From the NCBI GenBank assembly GCA_959602045.1, contig CAUGRT010000001.1:100918-164917 (forward strand): a stretch of DNA of 64,000 bases, in the 5' to 3' direction. Position 1 is the stretch's first letter; each line of letters opens with the position of its first letter. Under the pieces are notes generated by a model. That model did not search any database and was not told the DNA's origin. It was given only the letters and a program-made list of their open reading frames with translations. Source of the DNA: an uncultured Clostridia bacterium. Lineage in GTDB: Bacteria > Bacillota > Clostridia > UBA1381. The position numbers and the translations under genes were made by a program. This document shows positions 1-7,430 of the stretch, one piece after another.

Positions 1-403
1 TTTCCTGTTCCTTTTTTTCGAGAGATTTCAGCTTTGAAGTAAGCGACTGATCTTTTCTCTCTAAATTATCTGTCTTTTTGTCTAAAGTTTCCTCTTTTTG
101 ATTCAGTCTGCGCTCCTGGCGATTCAGCTCATTTCTGCGTTCCTTGACTTCCTTATCAAAATCCGCTCTCAGCTTCTGGATTTCCTCCTTCGCTTCCAGC
201 GTAAGCTCACGCTTCTTTGAGGCTGCCGACTTCTGCGCGTCGGAAACTATAGACTTTGCCTTTTCTTCTGCACTTCCCAAAAGTGCTTCCGAGGTCTTTT
301 TTCTGTGATCCTCTCCGGCCTTGAACGAACCGAGACCGACACCTACGCATACCAAAACGGCAACGCAGATCGTTATGATGATTTCTATAGCAATACACCC
401 CAT
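1..403 (-). CDS. rny: Ribonuclease Y, N-terminal part (runs off window start)
   Basis: The minus-strand frame opens with ATG at 401-403 and stays open to base 1, giving about 134 residues of the N-terminus. It begins with a hydrophobic membrane anchor (about residues 4-26, IEIIITICVAVLVCVGVGLG). A highly charged coiled coil rich in Glu, Lys and Arg follows, with the family-typical words KEEIQKLRADFDKEVKERRN and QERRLNQKEETLD. RNase Y is a membrane-anchored endoribonuclease that starts mRNA decay in Firmicutes; its KH and HD catalytic domains would lie beyond the window. A sigma-A promoter lies about 200 bases upstream (609-637), so the mRNA has a long leader. Identification rests on the anchor plus coiled-coil pattern and is strong, although no catalytic residues are visible. 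Confidence 0.88.
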   Translation of the reverse strand, partial: MGCIAIEIIITICVAVLVCVGVGLGSFKAGEDHRKKTSEALLGSAEEKAKSIVSDAQKSAASKKRELTLEAKEEIQKLRADFDKEVKERRNELNRQERRLNQKEETLDKKTDNLERKDQSLTSKLKSLEKKEQE

Positions 404-608
404 TCATTTATGGATTTCCCAAACCTGCTGCGGGGCGCCTTAGAATGACTGCTTTCTATAACTTCGCAAACGATATGCAGGTAATACCGTCCGCGGATGT
501 AATCATAAAGAGCAGTCCTAAAAAGACAGCTCCATCTTTCGTCCGGGATTACATATCAATAAGTTTACTTTACAGAAAACTGATTTTTAAAGAACATTAA
601 GCATATAT
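404..608 (-). ncRNA. Long structured 5' leader of rny (unclassified)
   Basis: Between the rny promoter and its ATG lies about 200 bases of untranslated RNA. On the transcribed (minus) strand, ATGTAATC (complement of 547-554) pairs perfectly with GATTACAT (complement of 497-504). Inside this stem is a second helix between 510-517 and 525-532 with one mismatch and a 7-base A/T-rich loop. Nearer the gene, CCTGC and GCAGG words can close another arm. I matched it against riboswitch classes I know and found no fit, so it is only a candidate regulatory leader. I see no U-tract terminator in it. Confidence 0.35.
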
Positions 609-637
609 ATTATACATACTTTTTGTCGAGTTGTCAA
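609..637 (-). promoter_or_regulatory. Sigma-A promoter of rny
   Basis: On the minus strand TTGACA (complement of 632-637) is followed after exactly 17 bases by TATAAT (complement of 609-614). This is a consensus vegetative promoter reading toward rny. Transcription would start near 602. Confidence 0.8.
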
Positions 638-689
638 GTTTTTAATATAAATGACACAATTTCTTAACAATTTAACATTGAATTTTCAC

Positions 690-790
690 TCTATCCGAAT
701 GTTCCGGTTGGAATTTGGCGGTATCTTTCAATCTGCTCTGACCCCAACACCTGTTAAGTAGCATAATTTATTCCGAAAAAAATGAATGGC
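690..790. repeat. Degenerate unit of the palindromic repeat family
   Basis: The stretch carries the shared left module (TCCGAATGTTCCGGTTGG, then the arm GGCGGTATCTTTCA) and a decayed core, but no complementary right arm. It is repeated about 107 bases later as the start of the intact copy at 821-916. The pair is therefore a decayed tandem duplication. Confidence 0.6.
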
Positions 791-820
791 AGTGCCGTTC
801 TATCCGAATATTCCGGTTGG

Positions 821-916
821 AATTTGACGGTATCTTTCAGTCTATTCCGGCTCAGACATCCGCTACGCTGCGCGGAGTAGAACTCGCCTCCATAGACTGA
901 AAGATACCACCAAATT
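821..916 (+). repeat. Palindromic repeat element, copy 1
   Basis: Left arm 821-845 (AATTTGACGGTATCTTTCAG...) pairs with right arm 892-916, with one mismatch in 25. Between them is the conserved core CGGCTCAGACATCCGCTACG...GCGGAGTAGAACTCGCCTC. It lies in the gap between spoVM and rny. Confidence 0.85.
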
Positions 917-940
917 CTTCGAGAAAAGTTTTCCTATTAA

Positions 941-991
941 AAAGAGCTGCAAAACGAATACGTGGTTTTCACGTATTTTTGCAGCTCTTTC
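941..991 (-). terminator. Hairpin terminator downstream of spoVM
   Basis: AAAGAGCTGCAAAA at 941-954 pairs with TTTTGCAGCTCTTT at 977-990, and an inner helix AATACGTG/CACGTATT extends the stem. The position just past the spoVM stop codon fits a terminator. The A and T runs on both sides would let it work in either direction. Confidence 0.7.
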
Positions 992-1014
992 CGGAATATG
1001 TAGAATCCATTCCG

Positions 1015-1083
1015 TCACATTTTAAAGATTGCTTTTGTAATTCCGCGTAAAAATTTTGGCATTTTAAAGATTACGACTTTCAT
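1015..1083 (-). CDS. spoVM: Stage V sporulation protein M (22 aa)
   Basis: A 22-codon minus-strand ORF encodes MKVVIFKMPKFLRGITKAIF followed by KM and a TGA stop. SpoVM is a tiny amphipathic helix that recognises the convex forespore membrane and anchors SpoIVA, so it is needed for the spore cortex and coat. The family signature is visible: an N-terminal MK, the helix-breaking proline at position 9, the PKFL core right after it, and a basic/hydrophobic C-terminal half. The Bacillus protein is 26 residues. A strong ribosome binding site (GGAGGA) lies seven bases upstream. A terminator follows at 941-991, so the gene appears to be a separate transcription unit. Its presence is the best evidence that this organism forms endospores. 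Confidence 0.85.
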   Translation of the reverse strand: MKVVIFKMPKFLRGITKAIFKM

Positions 1084-1102
1084 AATAATCCTCCATTCCG
1101 CC

Positions 1103-1140
1103 GCCGTACAGCAGCCCACAGATTACTCAAAGTGTACGGC
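1103..1140. other. Inverted repeat upstream of spoVM
   Basis: GCCGTACA at 1103-1110 is matched by TGTACGGC at 1133-1140, a perfect 8-base inverted repeat. It sits between the 54-residue membrane-protein gene and the spoVM ribosome binding site. It could be a weak terminator, an RNA hairpin in a joint transcript, or an operator. No U-tract follows. Confidence 0.4.
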
Positions 1141-1149
1141 TTATTTCCA

Positions 1150-1314
1150 CTACCACTTGAATAAACATAAATACCCAAATGTGATGAGCAAAATCATCTC
1201 CATGACCGCCACAACGGCAACCGGAAAAAATAAGCCTGCCACAATTCCCAAACAAAAGGACAGTGCGCTCAAGCCAACCGCCTTTGCGCAGCCCCTCATA
1301 CAAAAATCAACCAT
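1150..1314 (-). CDS. Small membrane protein (54 aa), unknown function
   Basis: This minus-strand ORF starts at ATG 1312-1314 with a GGAAG ribosome binding site about nine bases upstream and ends at TAG 1150-1152. The product has a short Cys-containing head (MVDFCMRGCAKAVG) and then is almost entirely hydrophobic (residues 15-52: LSALSFCLGIVAGLFFPVAV and on), consistent with one long or two short membrane helices. It ends LCLFKW. I do not recognise a family. The gene lies directly upstream of spoVM on the same strand and could be cotranscribed with it, which would suggest a sporulation or membrane role; that link is inference only. Confidence 0.5.
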   Translation of the reverse strand: MVDFCMRGCAKAVGLSALSFCLGIVAGLFFPVAVVAVMEMILLITFGYLCLFKW

Positions 1315-1372
1315 AGCGCATCACTTCCAACTCTGTTCTATATTGTATTATATGTGATACGCCTTGTCTTTG

Positions 1373-3385
1373 TTACTCTTTTATTTGAAAATATAATGCG
1401 CGCAGAGAATTTAAGACTGCCAACAGCGCAACGCCTACATCTCCGAAAATCGCAACCCACATATTACTCAATCCCAGCGCACTGAAAATCATAATCAAAA
1501 CCTTGACTCCCAAAGCAAAGATAATATTTTCGGTAATAATCGTCATCGTCTTTTTCGCAATCCCAATTGCCGCCAGAATCTTCGATGGCTCATCCGTCAT
1601 TAAAACAACGTCAGCCGCCTCAATCGCACTGTCTGATCCTAAACCGCCCATCGCAATACCGACATCCGCTCTTGCAAGCACCGGTGCGTCATTAATTCCG
1701 TCACCCACGAATGCCACCGTACTCTTCTGACGTTTTCTCTTGATAATCTGTTCCAAACGCGATACCTTATCCACCGGCAGCAGCTGTGAAAATACCTGCT
1801 GAATTCCCAGCTTTTTACCCACATATTCGGCGCTCTTTTCAGCGTCGCCCGTGAGCATCGTTGTATGAATCCCCTGCGTATTCAAGCCGGCAATCGTCTT
1901 TTGCGAGTCCTCTTTAATAATATCGTCAATCACAAGATACCCTGCATATTTTCCGTCAATGCTGACATGAATAATCGTTCCGTTTTTGTCTGACGCTTCC
2001 GCCTCCGGGATCAATCTCTCATTACCTAAAAGCACCGTTTTCCCATTAATTTCCGCACTGATTCCCATACCGGCGATTTCCTTATAATTGCTGATCTCCG
2101 CCTCCGGAATCGGCTGTCCGTATTCCGCCTTGATGGATTTCGCAATCGGGTGGGATGAATAATATTCGCAATATGCCGCAGTCTTGAGCAGTTCTTCACG
2201 ATCGCCCTTTGCAGCGATCTCCGTAACCTTAAATTCACCCTTCGTCAGCGTTCCCGTTTTATCAAATACCACGCTGTCCAGCTTGGATAACGCCTCCAGA
2301 TAGTTACTGCCCTTCACCAAAATACCGTTTTTGGACGCACATCCAATTCCGGCAAAGAAACTCAGCGGCACCGATACCACCAACGCACACGGGCAGGAAA
2401 CAACCAGGAACATTAAGCCGCGGTAAATCCATGTTCTGACATCCCCCGTTATAATAGAAGGAATCAGCATAACCAAAGCCGCCAACCCAACAACAATGGG
2501 GGTATAATATCTGGCAAAGGTTGTGATAAACTTTTCCGAACGCGCTTTCTGGGACTGCGAATACTGAACCATATCCAGAATTCTTGAAACCGTACTCTCG
2601 CCAAACAGCTTTTCGGTACGAATCCACAACGGTGAGCCGGAGTTGACCGCTCCGCTAAGTACCTTGTCGCCGTCCGATACCTTGACCGGAACGCTCTCGC
2701 CGGTTAATGCCTTGTTATCCACAAAAGAGCTTCCCTTTACAACACAGCCGTCAAGAGGAACTTTTTCACCCGGATTCACGACAATAACATCCCCGACCGC
2801 AACCGTTTCCGGCGATACGCGTACGGTTTTTCCATCCCTTACCACATTCGCGTAATCGGGACGAATATCCATCAGCTCCGTAATGGAGCGGCGGCTCTTT
2901 TCCACCGCGCTGTCCTGCAACAATTCTCCGATTTGATAAAACAACATAACCGCTGCTGCTTCGGGATGCTCTCCTACCAGAAATGCACCTACGCTGGCAA
3001 CCGTCATCAGCAAATTCTCATCAAAAATATGTCCGCCGAAAATATTTCGTACCGCACTGATTACAATGTCATACGCCAAAACGATATACGCCGCCAAAAA
3101 CAGAAACGTATCTGCCGGGGACGGTGCGAAAAATCCTGCAACAAACAAAATTCCACCTGCAACCAACCGAATAATCAGCGTTTTCAGACTTCCCTCTTCA
3201 TGTCCGTGATCATGGCAATTTCCGCAGCAGCAACCATGTTCTTCTTCATGCTCGTGATCGCGATGGTGTTCATGGTCATGATGATGCCCATGCTCGTGGT
3301 CATGTTCATGATGGTGTTCGTGTCCATGCTCATGCTCATGGTCGTGATGACAGGCACAACCCTCTAATTTCATATCCTTTTCCAT
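1373..3385 (-). CDS. Heavy-metal P1B-type ATPase (Zn/Cd/Co exporter) with His-rich N-terminus
   Basis: The product (670 aa) exports soft divalent metals at the expense of ATP. Visible motifs are the TGE of the actuator domain (ALTGESVPV), the SCPCALV metal-binding motif of membrane helix 6, the phosphorylation loop DKTGTLTKGE, HP in the nucleotide domain (SSHPIAKS) and the hinge GDGINDAPVLARAD. The CPC motif and length point to the CadA/ZntA branch. In place of a folded heavy-metal-associated domain the N-terminus holds about 50 residues of His/Glu/Asp repeats ending in CCCGNC. The start is taken as ATG 3383-3385, seven bases after GGAGG; a TTG two codons earlier touches that site. A consensus promoter overlapping an ArsR-type operator lies just upstream, so metal-inducible control is likely. 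Confidence 0.92.
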   Translation of the reverse strand: MEKDMKLEGCACHHDHEHEHGHEHHHEHDHEHGHHHDHEHHRDHEHEEEHGCCCGNCHDHGHEEGSLKTLIIRLVAGGILFVAGFFAPSPADTFLFLAAYIVLAYDIVISAVRNIFGGHIFDENLLMTVASVGAFLVGEHPEAAAVMLFYQIGELLQDSAVEKSRRSITELMDIRPDYANVVRDGKTVRVSPETVAVGDVIVVNPGEKVPLDGCVVKGSSFVDNKALTGESVPVKVSDGDKVLSGAVNSGSPLWIRTEKLFGESTVSRILDMVQYSQSQKARSEKFITTFARYYTPIVVGLAALVMLIPSIITGDVRTWIYRGLMFLVVSCPCALVVSVPLSFFAGIGCASKNGILVKGSNYLEALSKLDSVVFDKTGTLTKGEFKVTEIAAKGDREELLKTAAYCEYYSSHPIAKSIKAEYGQPIPEAEISNYKEIAGMGISAEINGKTVLLGNERLIPEAEASDKNGTIIHVSIDGKYAGYLVIDDIIKEDSQKTIAGLNTQGIHTTMLTGDAEKSAEYVGKKLGIQQVFSQLLPVDKVSRLEQIIKRKRQKSTVAFVGDGINDAPVLARADVGIAMGGLGSDSAIEAADVVLMTDEPSKILAAIGIAKKTMTIITENIIFALGVKVLIMIFSALGLSNMWVAIFGDVGVALLAVLNSLRALYFQIKE

Positions 3386-3433
3386 ATCCAAACCTCCATA
3401 ATTTTATTATTCCTTGAATCTCCCTTTTTATAA

Positions 3434-3465
3434 ATGAACATGTGAATGATTGTTCATATGTTCAT
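3434..3465 (-). promoter_or_regulatory. ArsR/SmtB-type metal-responsive operator
   Basis: The minus strand reads ATGAACATATGAACAATC followed by ATTCACATGTTCAT. This contains the family-typical TATGAACA-N-ATTCA inverted repeat nested in an outer ATGAACAT/ATGTTCAT palindrome. It directly abuts and overlaps the -10 box of the metal ATPase promoter. The binding regulator (CzrA, SmtB or CadC type) is not encoded nearby in this window. Confidence 0.65.
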
Positions 3466-3492
3466 TATAATATATATTATATGAATTGTCAA
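3464..3492 (-). promoter_or_regulatory. Sigma-A promoter of the metal ATPase
   Basis: TTGACA (complement of 3487-3492), 17 bases, TATAAT (complement of 3464-3469). The start would be near 3457, inside the ArsR-type operator, which is the expected geometry for repression. Confidence 0.8.
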
Positions 3493-3659
3493 GAGAAAAG
3501 TGAAAAAAAATATAGAAATTTTTGAAATAAATGAATTTGCTCAAAAATGATGTTTTGGGAATGTAATTTATCTTGCTGTTTCGATTAGGCTTGGATGCGG
3601 TTTTCGTGCTATCCGGCTGAAACTCTGTTTATTAAAATTTGCTTTCGAGAAGCAAATGA

Positions 3660-3917
3660 TGATCGGCAAGTGCGTTCTATCCGAATGTTCCGGTTGGAAT
3701 TTGGCGATGGCTTTTAGTCTGTTCCGCTCCCAACATCCGTTTAATGGCATGGTTTATTTCAAAAAAAGGGATGAGTGGCAGTGCGTTTTATCCGGATATT
3801 CCGGTCGGAATCTGGCGGTATCTTTCAGCCTGCTCTGCTCCTAACCTCCATTAAGCGATATGGTTTATTCCGAAAAAAGATGAATAGCAGTATGTTCTAT
3901 CCGAGTATTCGGCTTGG
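3660..3917. repeat. Tandem degenerate units of the palindromic repeat family
   Basis: Units beginning near 3670, 3778 and 3890 share TATCCGAATGTTCCGGTTGGAATTTGGCGGTATC-like sequence and a spacer (TGGTTTATTcCgAAAAAA.GATGAaTgGCAGT), with a period of about 108 bases. The first two have lost the core and right arm, and the last leads into the intact copy at 3918-4013. The 3500-3660 stretch upstream of the array shows nothing I can identify. Confidence 0.65.
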
Positions 3918-4013
3918 AATTTGGCGGTATCTTTCAGTCTATTACGGCTCAGACATCCGCTACGCTGCGCGGAGTAGAACTCGCCTCCATAGACTGAAAG
4001 ATACCGCCAAATT
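3918..4013 (+). repeat. Palindromic repeat element, copy 2
   Basis: Perfect 25-base inverted arms (3918-3942 and 3989-4013, AATTTGGCGGTATCTTTCAG...) flank the conserved core. It lies downstream of the nitroreductase gene, where its hairpin might also act as a transcript end. Confidence 0.9.
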
Positions 4014-4060
4014 CTTCGAGGAAAATTTTCTATTGGAAATTATTTGTTGTTTTCATATAT

Positions 4061-4621
4061 TTAGAGAAGAATTTCTTCCATTGAACGTTTGGGGACATTT
4101 ACAACATTCTCATCATCCAGAAAATATTTTATATTCCCCTCTTCCATTGCAACAACTCGGGATTTTTGTGCCGGATAGCCGAGTGCTAAAAGATACACCA
4201 ATTCATATTTTTCCTCCAAACCCAAAATCTGCTTAATTGCCGCACGGTCGATCGCACCCAGCCAGCAAGAAGCCAATCCGCACTCCTCTGCCTCCAGCAT
4301 CATGTTGGTAACGGCAGCGCCTGCGTCAACTTCAAAAGATTTTTTGATTCCGGTATCGCCGACAATCGCAATATATGCCGTCGGGCGTTCTCCCTCTGCC
4401 GGAGTTCCGTTACTCAGCATTGCCGCCCATTTGGTCTTTGGGAAAATTTCCGCCAGCACGTCCGCTTGCGTAACAATTTTAAATTTCAGCGGCTGCATAT
4501 TGGCGCCGTAAGCCGCCATTCTTGCACAATCCACCAGCTTTAACAGTGTTTCCTCCGGGATAGGCTCCTGAGTAAATTTGCGAATCGTTCTTCGATTCAT
4601 AATTGCTTCATATACATTCAT
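4061..4621 (-). CDS. Nitroreductase family protein
   Basis: The 186-residue product is an FMN-dependent NAD(P)H oxidoreductase of the nitroreductase fold. The N-terminus (YEAIMNRRTIRKF) is the family's phosphate-binding RRSIRxF motif. The central GLASCWLGAI segment with MMLEAEE before it and the C-terminal LALGYP are also typical. The start at ATG 4619-4621 follows GGAGAG by seven bases, whereas a longer frame to 4636 would bury that site. The physiological substrate cannot be read from sequence. The gene is last in the nrdR-PHP-mnmE run, 21 bases after the mnmE stop. Confidence 0.85.
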   Translation of the reverse strand: MNVYEAIMNRRTIRKFTQEPIPEETLLKLVDCARMAAYGANMQPLKFKIVTQADVLAEIFPKTKWAAMLSNGTPAEGERPTAYIAIVGDTGIKKSFEVDAGAAVTNMMLEAEECGLASCWLGAIDRAAIKQILGLEEKYELVYLLALGYPAQKSRVVAMEEGNIKYFLDDENVVNVPKRSMEEILL

Positions 4622-4642
4622 TGTGACACTCTCCATTTCATT

Positions 4643-6013
4643 CTATTTTCCCACGCAAAAGTGGTGAAAAATCTCATTGACAATATCGTCCGAAACCGTT
4701 TCACCGGTAATTTCACCGAGGGCGGAAATTGCTTCATTCATATCAATGGACGCAATATCCGCCGGCATACCGGATTGAATCGCATCGGCAGCGCGATACA
4801 ATGCTTCTCTTGCCGCAAGCAATGCCTGCTTATGACGCATGTTGGTAATCACCGCGCCACTGTTACCGGACATCGCATGAAAGTTGTAAATCCGGCGGAT
4901 TTCCTCCGCCAATTCTTCCAAGCCGCTCCCGGTCAGAGCGCTGATTTCCAGTACCGGATCGCCGTTTGCCTTTGCGCGGACAGCCTCGGTATACTTCGGG
5001 CGTCCGAGGTCGGTTTTATTGATGATAATAATCCGCTTTTTGTCATGCGTTGCCCGAAGCACCGAACGATCCTCATCCGTCAGCAGCTCACTCCCGTCCA
5101 GCATTACCAGAACCAAGTCCGCCTCTTGAATGGATTTTTTTGACCGTTCAACGCCTATCTTCTCCACCGCATCGTCCGTATCGCGGATTCCTGCGGTATC
5201 GGTCAGCAAAATCGGTACGCCGTTCAAATTAACAGATTCCTCAATAACATCGCGCGTCGTTCCGGCAATATCGGTAACAATCGCTCTGTCGGCGCGCGCA
5301 AGGCTGTTTAAAAGCGAGGATTTTCCGACATTTGGTTTTCCGGCAATCGCGGTTCGGATTCCGTCCTTAATAATCTTTCCGTTATCAGCGGTATCCAACA
5401 GTTTTCCGGCACGTTCTGCACATTGGGATACAATCTGCTCGATTTCCTGTTCGGTAACATCCTCCAGTTCCTCATCCGGATAATCAATCAAAACCTGCAT
5501 CCTTGCCGCCAGATGAACCAACTCCTGCCGAATCGCCCGAATTTCTTTCGATAACGTTCCCTCCAGTTGGGATAAAGCGTTCTTTCGCGAAAGCTCATTT
5601 TTTGAATTGATAATGTCAATAACCGCTTCCGCCTGTGACAAATCAATTCGCCCGTTCAAAAACGCGCGCTTGGTAAACTCCCCCGGTTCTGCCATCACCG
5701 CTCCGGCTTTTATGACGGTCGTCAGCACGTTCTGCACGGTCATCGTACCGCCATGTGTATTGATCTCGATCGTGTCCTCTGTCGTAAAGGTTTTCGGCGC
5801 GCGCATGACGCTGACCAGTACCTCGTCAATTTTTTCATTTTGTTCATTCACGATAAAGCCATAATGAATCGTATGGCTTGCCGCGTCCGAAAGCTTACCG
5901 CGTCCGCGAAAGATTCGGTCTCCGATTTCCAATGCCTGATCTCCGCTGATTCGAATCACCGCAATTCCGCCCGTCCCCGGCGGCGTGGAAATCGCTGCAA
6001 TCGTTTTCTTCAT
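4643..6013 (-). CDS. mnmE: tRNA-5-carboxymethylaminomethyluridine GTPase MnmE
   Basis: MnmE with MnmG modifies wobble U34 of several tRNAs. The product (456 aa) starts MKKTIAAISTPPGTGGIAVI, the formyl-THF-binding N-terminal domain. The central Ras-like G domain shows GKPNVGKSSLLN (Walker A), DIAGTTRD, DTAGIRDT and NKTD. The C-terminus ends FCVGK, the form of the invariant C-[ILV]-G-K signature that carries the catalytic cysteine. The ATG at 6011-6013 lies 12 bases after AAAGGA. An ATG 12 bases upstream touches that site and is less likely. The leader hairpin and ribosome binding site are almost the same as those before the biotin carrier gene at 29166. Confidence 0.95.
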   Translation of the reverse strand: MKKTIAAISTPPGTGGIAVIRISGDQALEIGDRIFRGRGKLSDAASHTIHYGFIVNEQNEKIDEVLVSVMRAPKTFTTEDTIEINTHGGTMTVQNVLTTVIKAGAVMAEPGEFTKRAFLNGRIDLSQAEAVIDIINSKNELSRKNALSQLEGTLSKEIRAIRQELVHLAARMQVLIDYPDEELEDVTEQEIEQIVSQCAERAGKLLDTADNGKIIKDGIRTAIAGKPNVGKSSLLNSLARADRAIVTDIAGTTRDVIEESVNLNGVPILLTDTAGIRDTDDAVEKIGVERSKKSIQEADLVLVMLDGSELLTDEDRSVLRATHDKKRIIIINKTDLGRPKYTEAVRAKANGDPVLEISALTGSGLEELAEEIRRIYNFHAMSGNSGAVITNMRHKQALLAAREALYRAADAIQSGMPADIASIDMNEAISALGEITGETVSDDIVNEIFHHFCVGK

Positions 6014-6051
6014 GTTTCTATTCATTCCTTTCCGTGTCAAAGGCACAAAAA

Positions 6052-6918
6052 TTATCGGCGTTTTTTTAAATCCTCAACCACCCGATACGGCACACCCATT
6101 CCGCCGTCTACTACCCCAATCGGGATATTCGGCTTATTTTTCCCGTGAAAATCACTGCCGCCGGTCGGAAGTAAATCAAATTTTTTACACAGCCGCAAAC
6201 ACACCTCGGTAAATTCCGGCGTGTATTGGCTATAATAGCTCTCCAATCCGTCCAAACCGCTTTCGCAAAGCTCCGCAAGAACCTTTTCCAAAATCCGTTC
6301 ATCCTTGGAAATATAAATCGGATGCGCCAGAACCGCCAGTCCTCCGGCACTGTGAATCAGCTGAATGACCTTATCCGGCGGATATGCCTTGCGCTTTACA
6401 TAATACGGCTGATCCCGTCCGATGAATCGCGCAAAAGCGTCATTGTGGTCTGCCGCATATCCTTTTTTCACCAACACCGCCGCAAAATGTACCCTGCCGC
6501 AGCTGTTCATATCCCGATCGCCCTTTTGGGATAAAATATCCTCCTCTGTAAGATCAAAACCGTCCTGTTGGAATTTCTCAAGCATTTTATAATTCCGTTC
6601 CGCACGTGCCCGAGAAAGCTCCTCCAACACCGCTGCAAATTCCGGATTTTCATAATCCACAAATAACCCCAGAATATGCATTTCACTCTTATATTTTGCA
6701 CCGATTTCCACTCCCGGGATCCCCTCGATTCCGTTTTCCCGGCAAGTAAAACAAAACTCTCTCAAGCCGGAGAGAGTATCATGATCGGTCAGTGCAATCG
6801 CCCGAAGTCCTGCTTTTTTTGCTTGCAAAACAAGCTCTGACGGAGAAAATGTTCCGTCAGAAGCCGTAGAATGTGTATGAAGATCCGCGCAGCCGCGAAC
6901 ATCCGCATTACTTTTCAT
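6052..6918 (-). CDS. PHP-domain phosphoesterase (TrpH/RNase AM-like)
   Basis: The 288-residue product belongs to the PHP family of metal-dependent phosphoesterases, close to YciV/TrpH proteins that hydrolyse 3',5'-nucleotide bisphosphates or short RNA 5' ends. Metal ligands are visible in DLHTHSTASDG, LTDHDT, the Glu of PGVEIG, and the late LAHP and GSDFHG motifs. The start is ATG 6916-6918, seven bases after AAAGGA. A TTG one codon upstream also opens the frame but has worse spacing. The start overlaps the nrdR stop by 11 bases, so the two are translationally coupled. The exact substrate is not decided by sequence. Confidence 0.85.
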   Translation of the reverse strand: MKSNADVRGCADLHTHSTASDGTFSPSELVLQAKKAGLRAIALTDHDTLSGLREFCFTCRENGIEGIPGVEIGAKYKSEMHILGLFVDYENPEFAAVLEELSRARAERNYKMLEKFQQDGFDLTEEDILSQKGDRDMNSCGRVHFAAVLVKKGYAADHNDAFARFIGRDQPYYVKRKAYPPDKVIQLIHSAGGLAVLAHPIYISKDERILEKVLAELCESGLDGLESYYSQYTPEFTEVCLRLCKKFDLLPTGGSDFHGKNKPNIPIGVVDGGMGVPYRVVEDLKKRR

Positions 6919-7363
6919 CAATTAATCCTTTCAGCTCATCCATAAAGGTATGAATATCTTCAAAACGCTTGTATACTGAGGCAAAACGCACATATGCCAC
7001 CTCATCCAGCACCTTCAGCTTTTCCATGACTTTTTCGCCGATTCGCGTGCTGTCAATCTCACGCTCCATCGACTGGTACAGCTCACCCTCAATATCATCA
7101 GCCACTTTCTCCATCTGAGAAAGCGAAATCGGACGCTTTTCACAAGCGGTAATAATGCCCTTTAAAATTTTGTTGCGGTCATACTGCTGCCGCGACTGAT
7201 CCTTTTTGATCACAACCAGAGAGATCGCCTCCAGCTTTTCATAGGTCGTAAACCGCTTCTGGCATTTCAGACATTCGCGCCGGCGGCGTATGGCATTGTT
7301 TTCCTCTGTGGGACGGGAGTCGATAACCTTGCTTTCACTGAATCCACAATAAGGGCATTTCAT
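6908..7363 (-). CDS. nrdR: Transcriptional repressor NrdR
   Basis: NrdR senses ATP and dATP and represses ribonucleotide reductase genes. The 151-residue product has the N-terminal zinc ribbon (MKCPYCG ... CLKCQKRF, four cysteines) followed by the ATP-cone domain (VVIKKDQSRQQYDRNKILKG). Length and layout match the family exactly. The ATG at 7361-7363 follows AAAAGGAGAG. It is the first gene of a four-gene run that continues with the PHP protein, mnmE and the nitroreductase. No ribonucleotide reductase gene is in the window. Confidence 0.95.
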   Translation of the reverse strand: MKCPYCGFSESKVIDSRPTEENNAIRRRRECLKCQKRFTTYEKLEAISLVVIKKDQSRQQYDRNKILKGIITACEKRPISLSQMEKVADDIEGELYQSMEREIDSTRIGEKVMEKLKVLDEVAYVRFASVYKRFEDIHTFMDELKGLIDEK

Positions 7364-7430
7364 ATGTATTCTCTCCTTTTTATTGATTTTTATTTGGATG
7401 GCTATAAAATTTACAAATGCTTCGGTGAGG

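Noticed and set aside
404..608. 6S RNA or tmRNA in the region upstream of rny
   Set aside because: No tRNA-like ends with CCA and no 6S-type single central bubble; the hairpins fit better as an mRNA leader.
3568..4236. Several short open frames on both strands (RGTRLHRLK, SAQTSATLRG-like peptides)
   Set aside because: All arise from the palindromic repeat family and recur at each copy in different frames.
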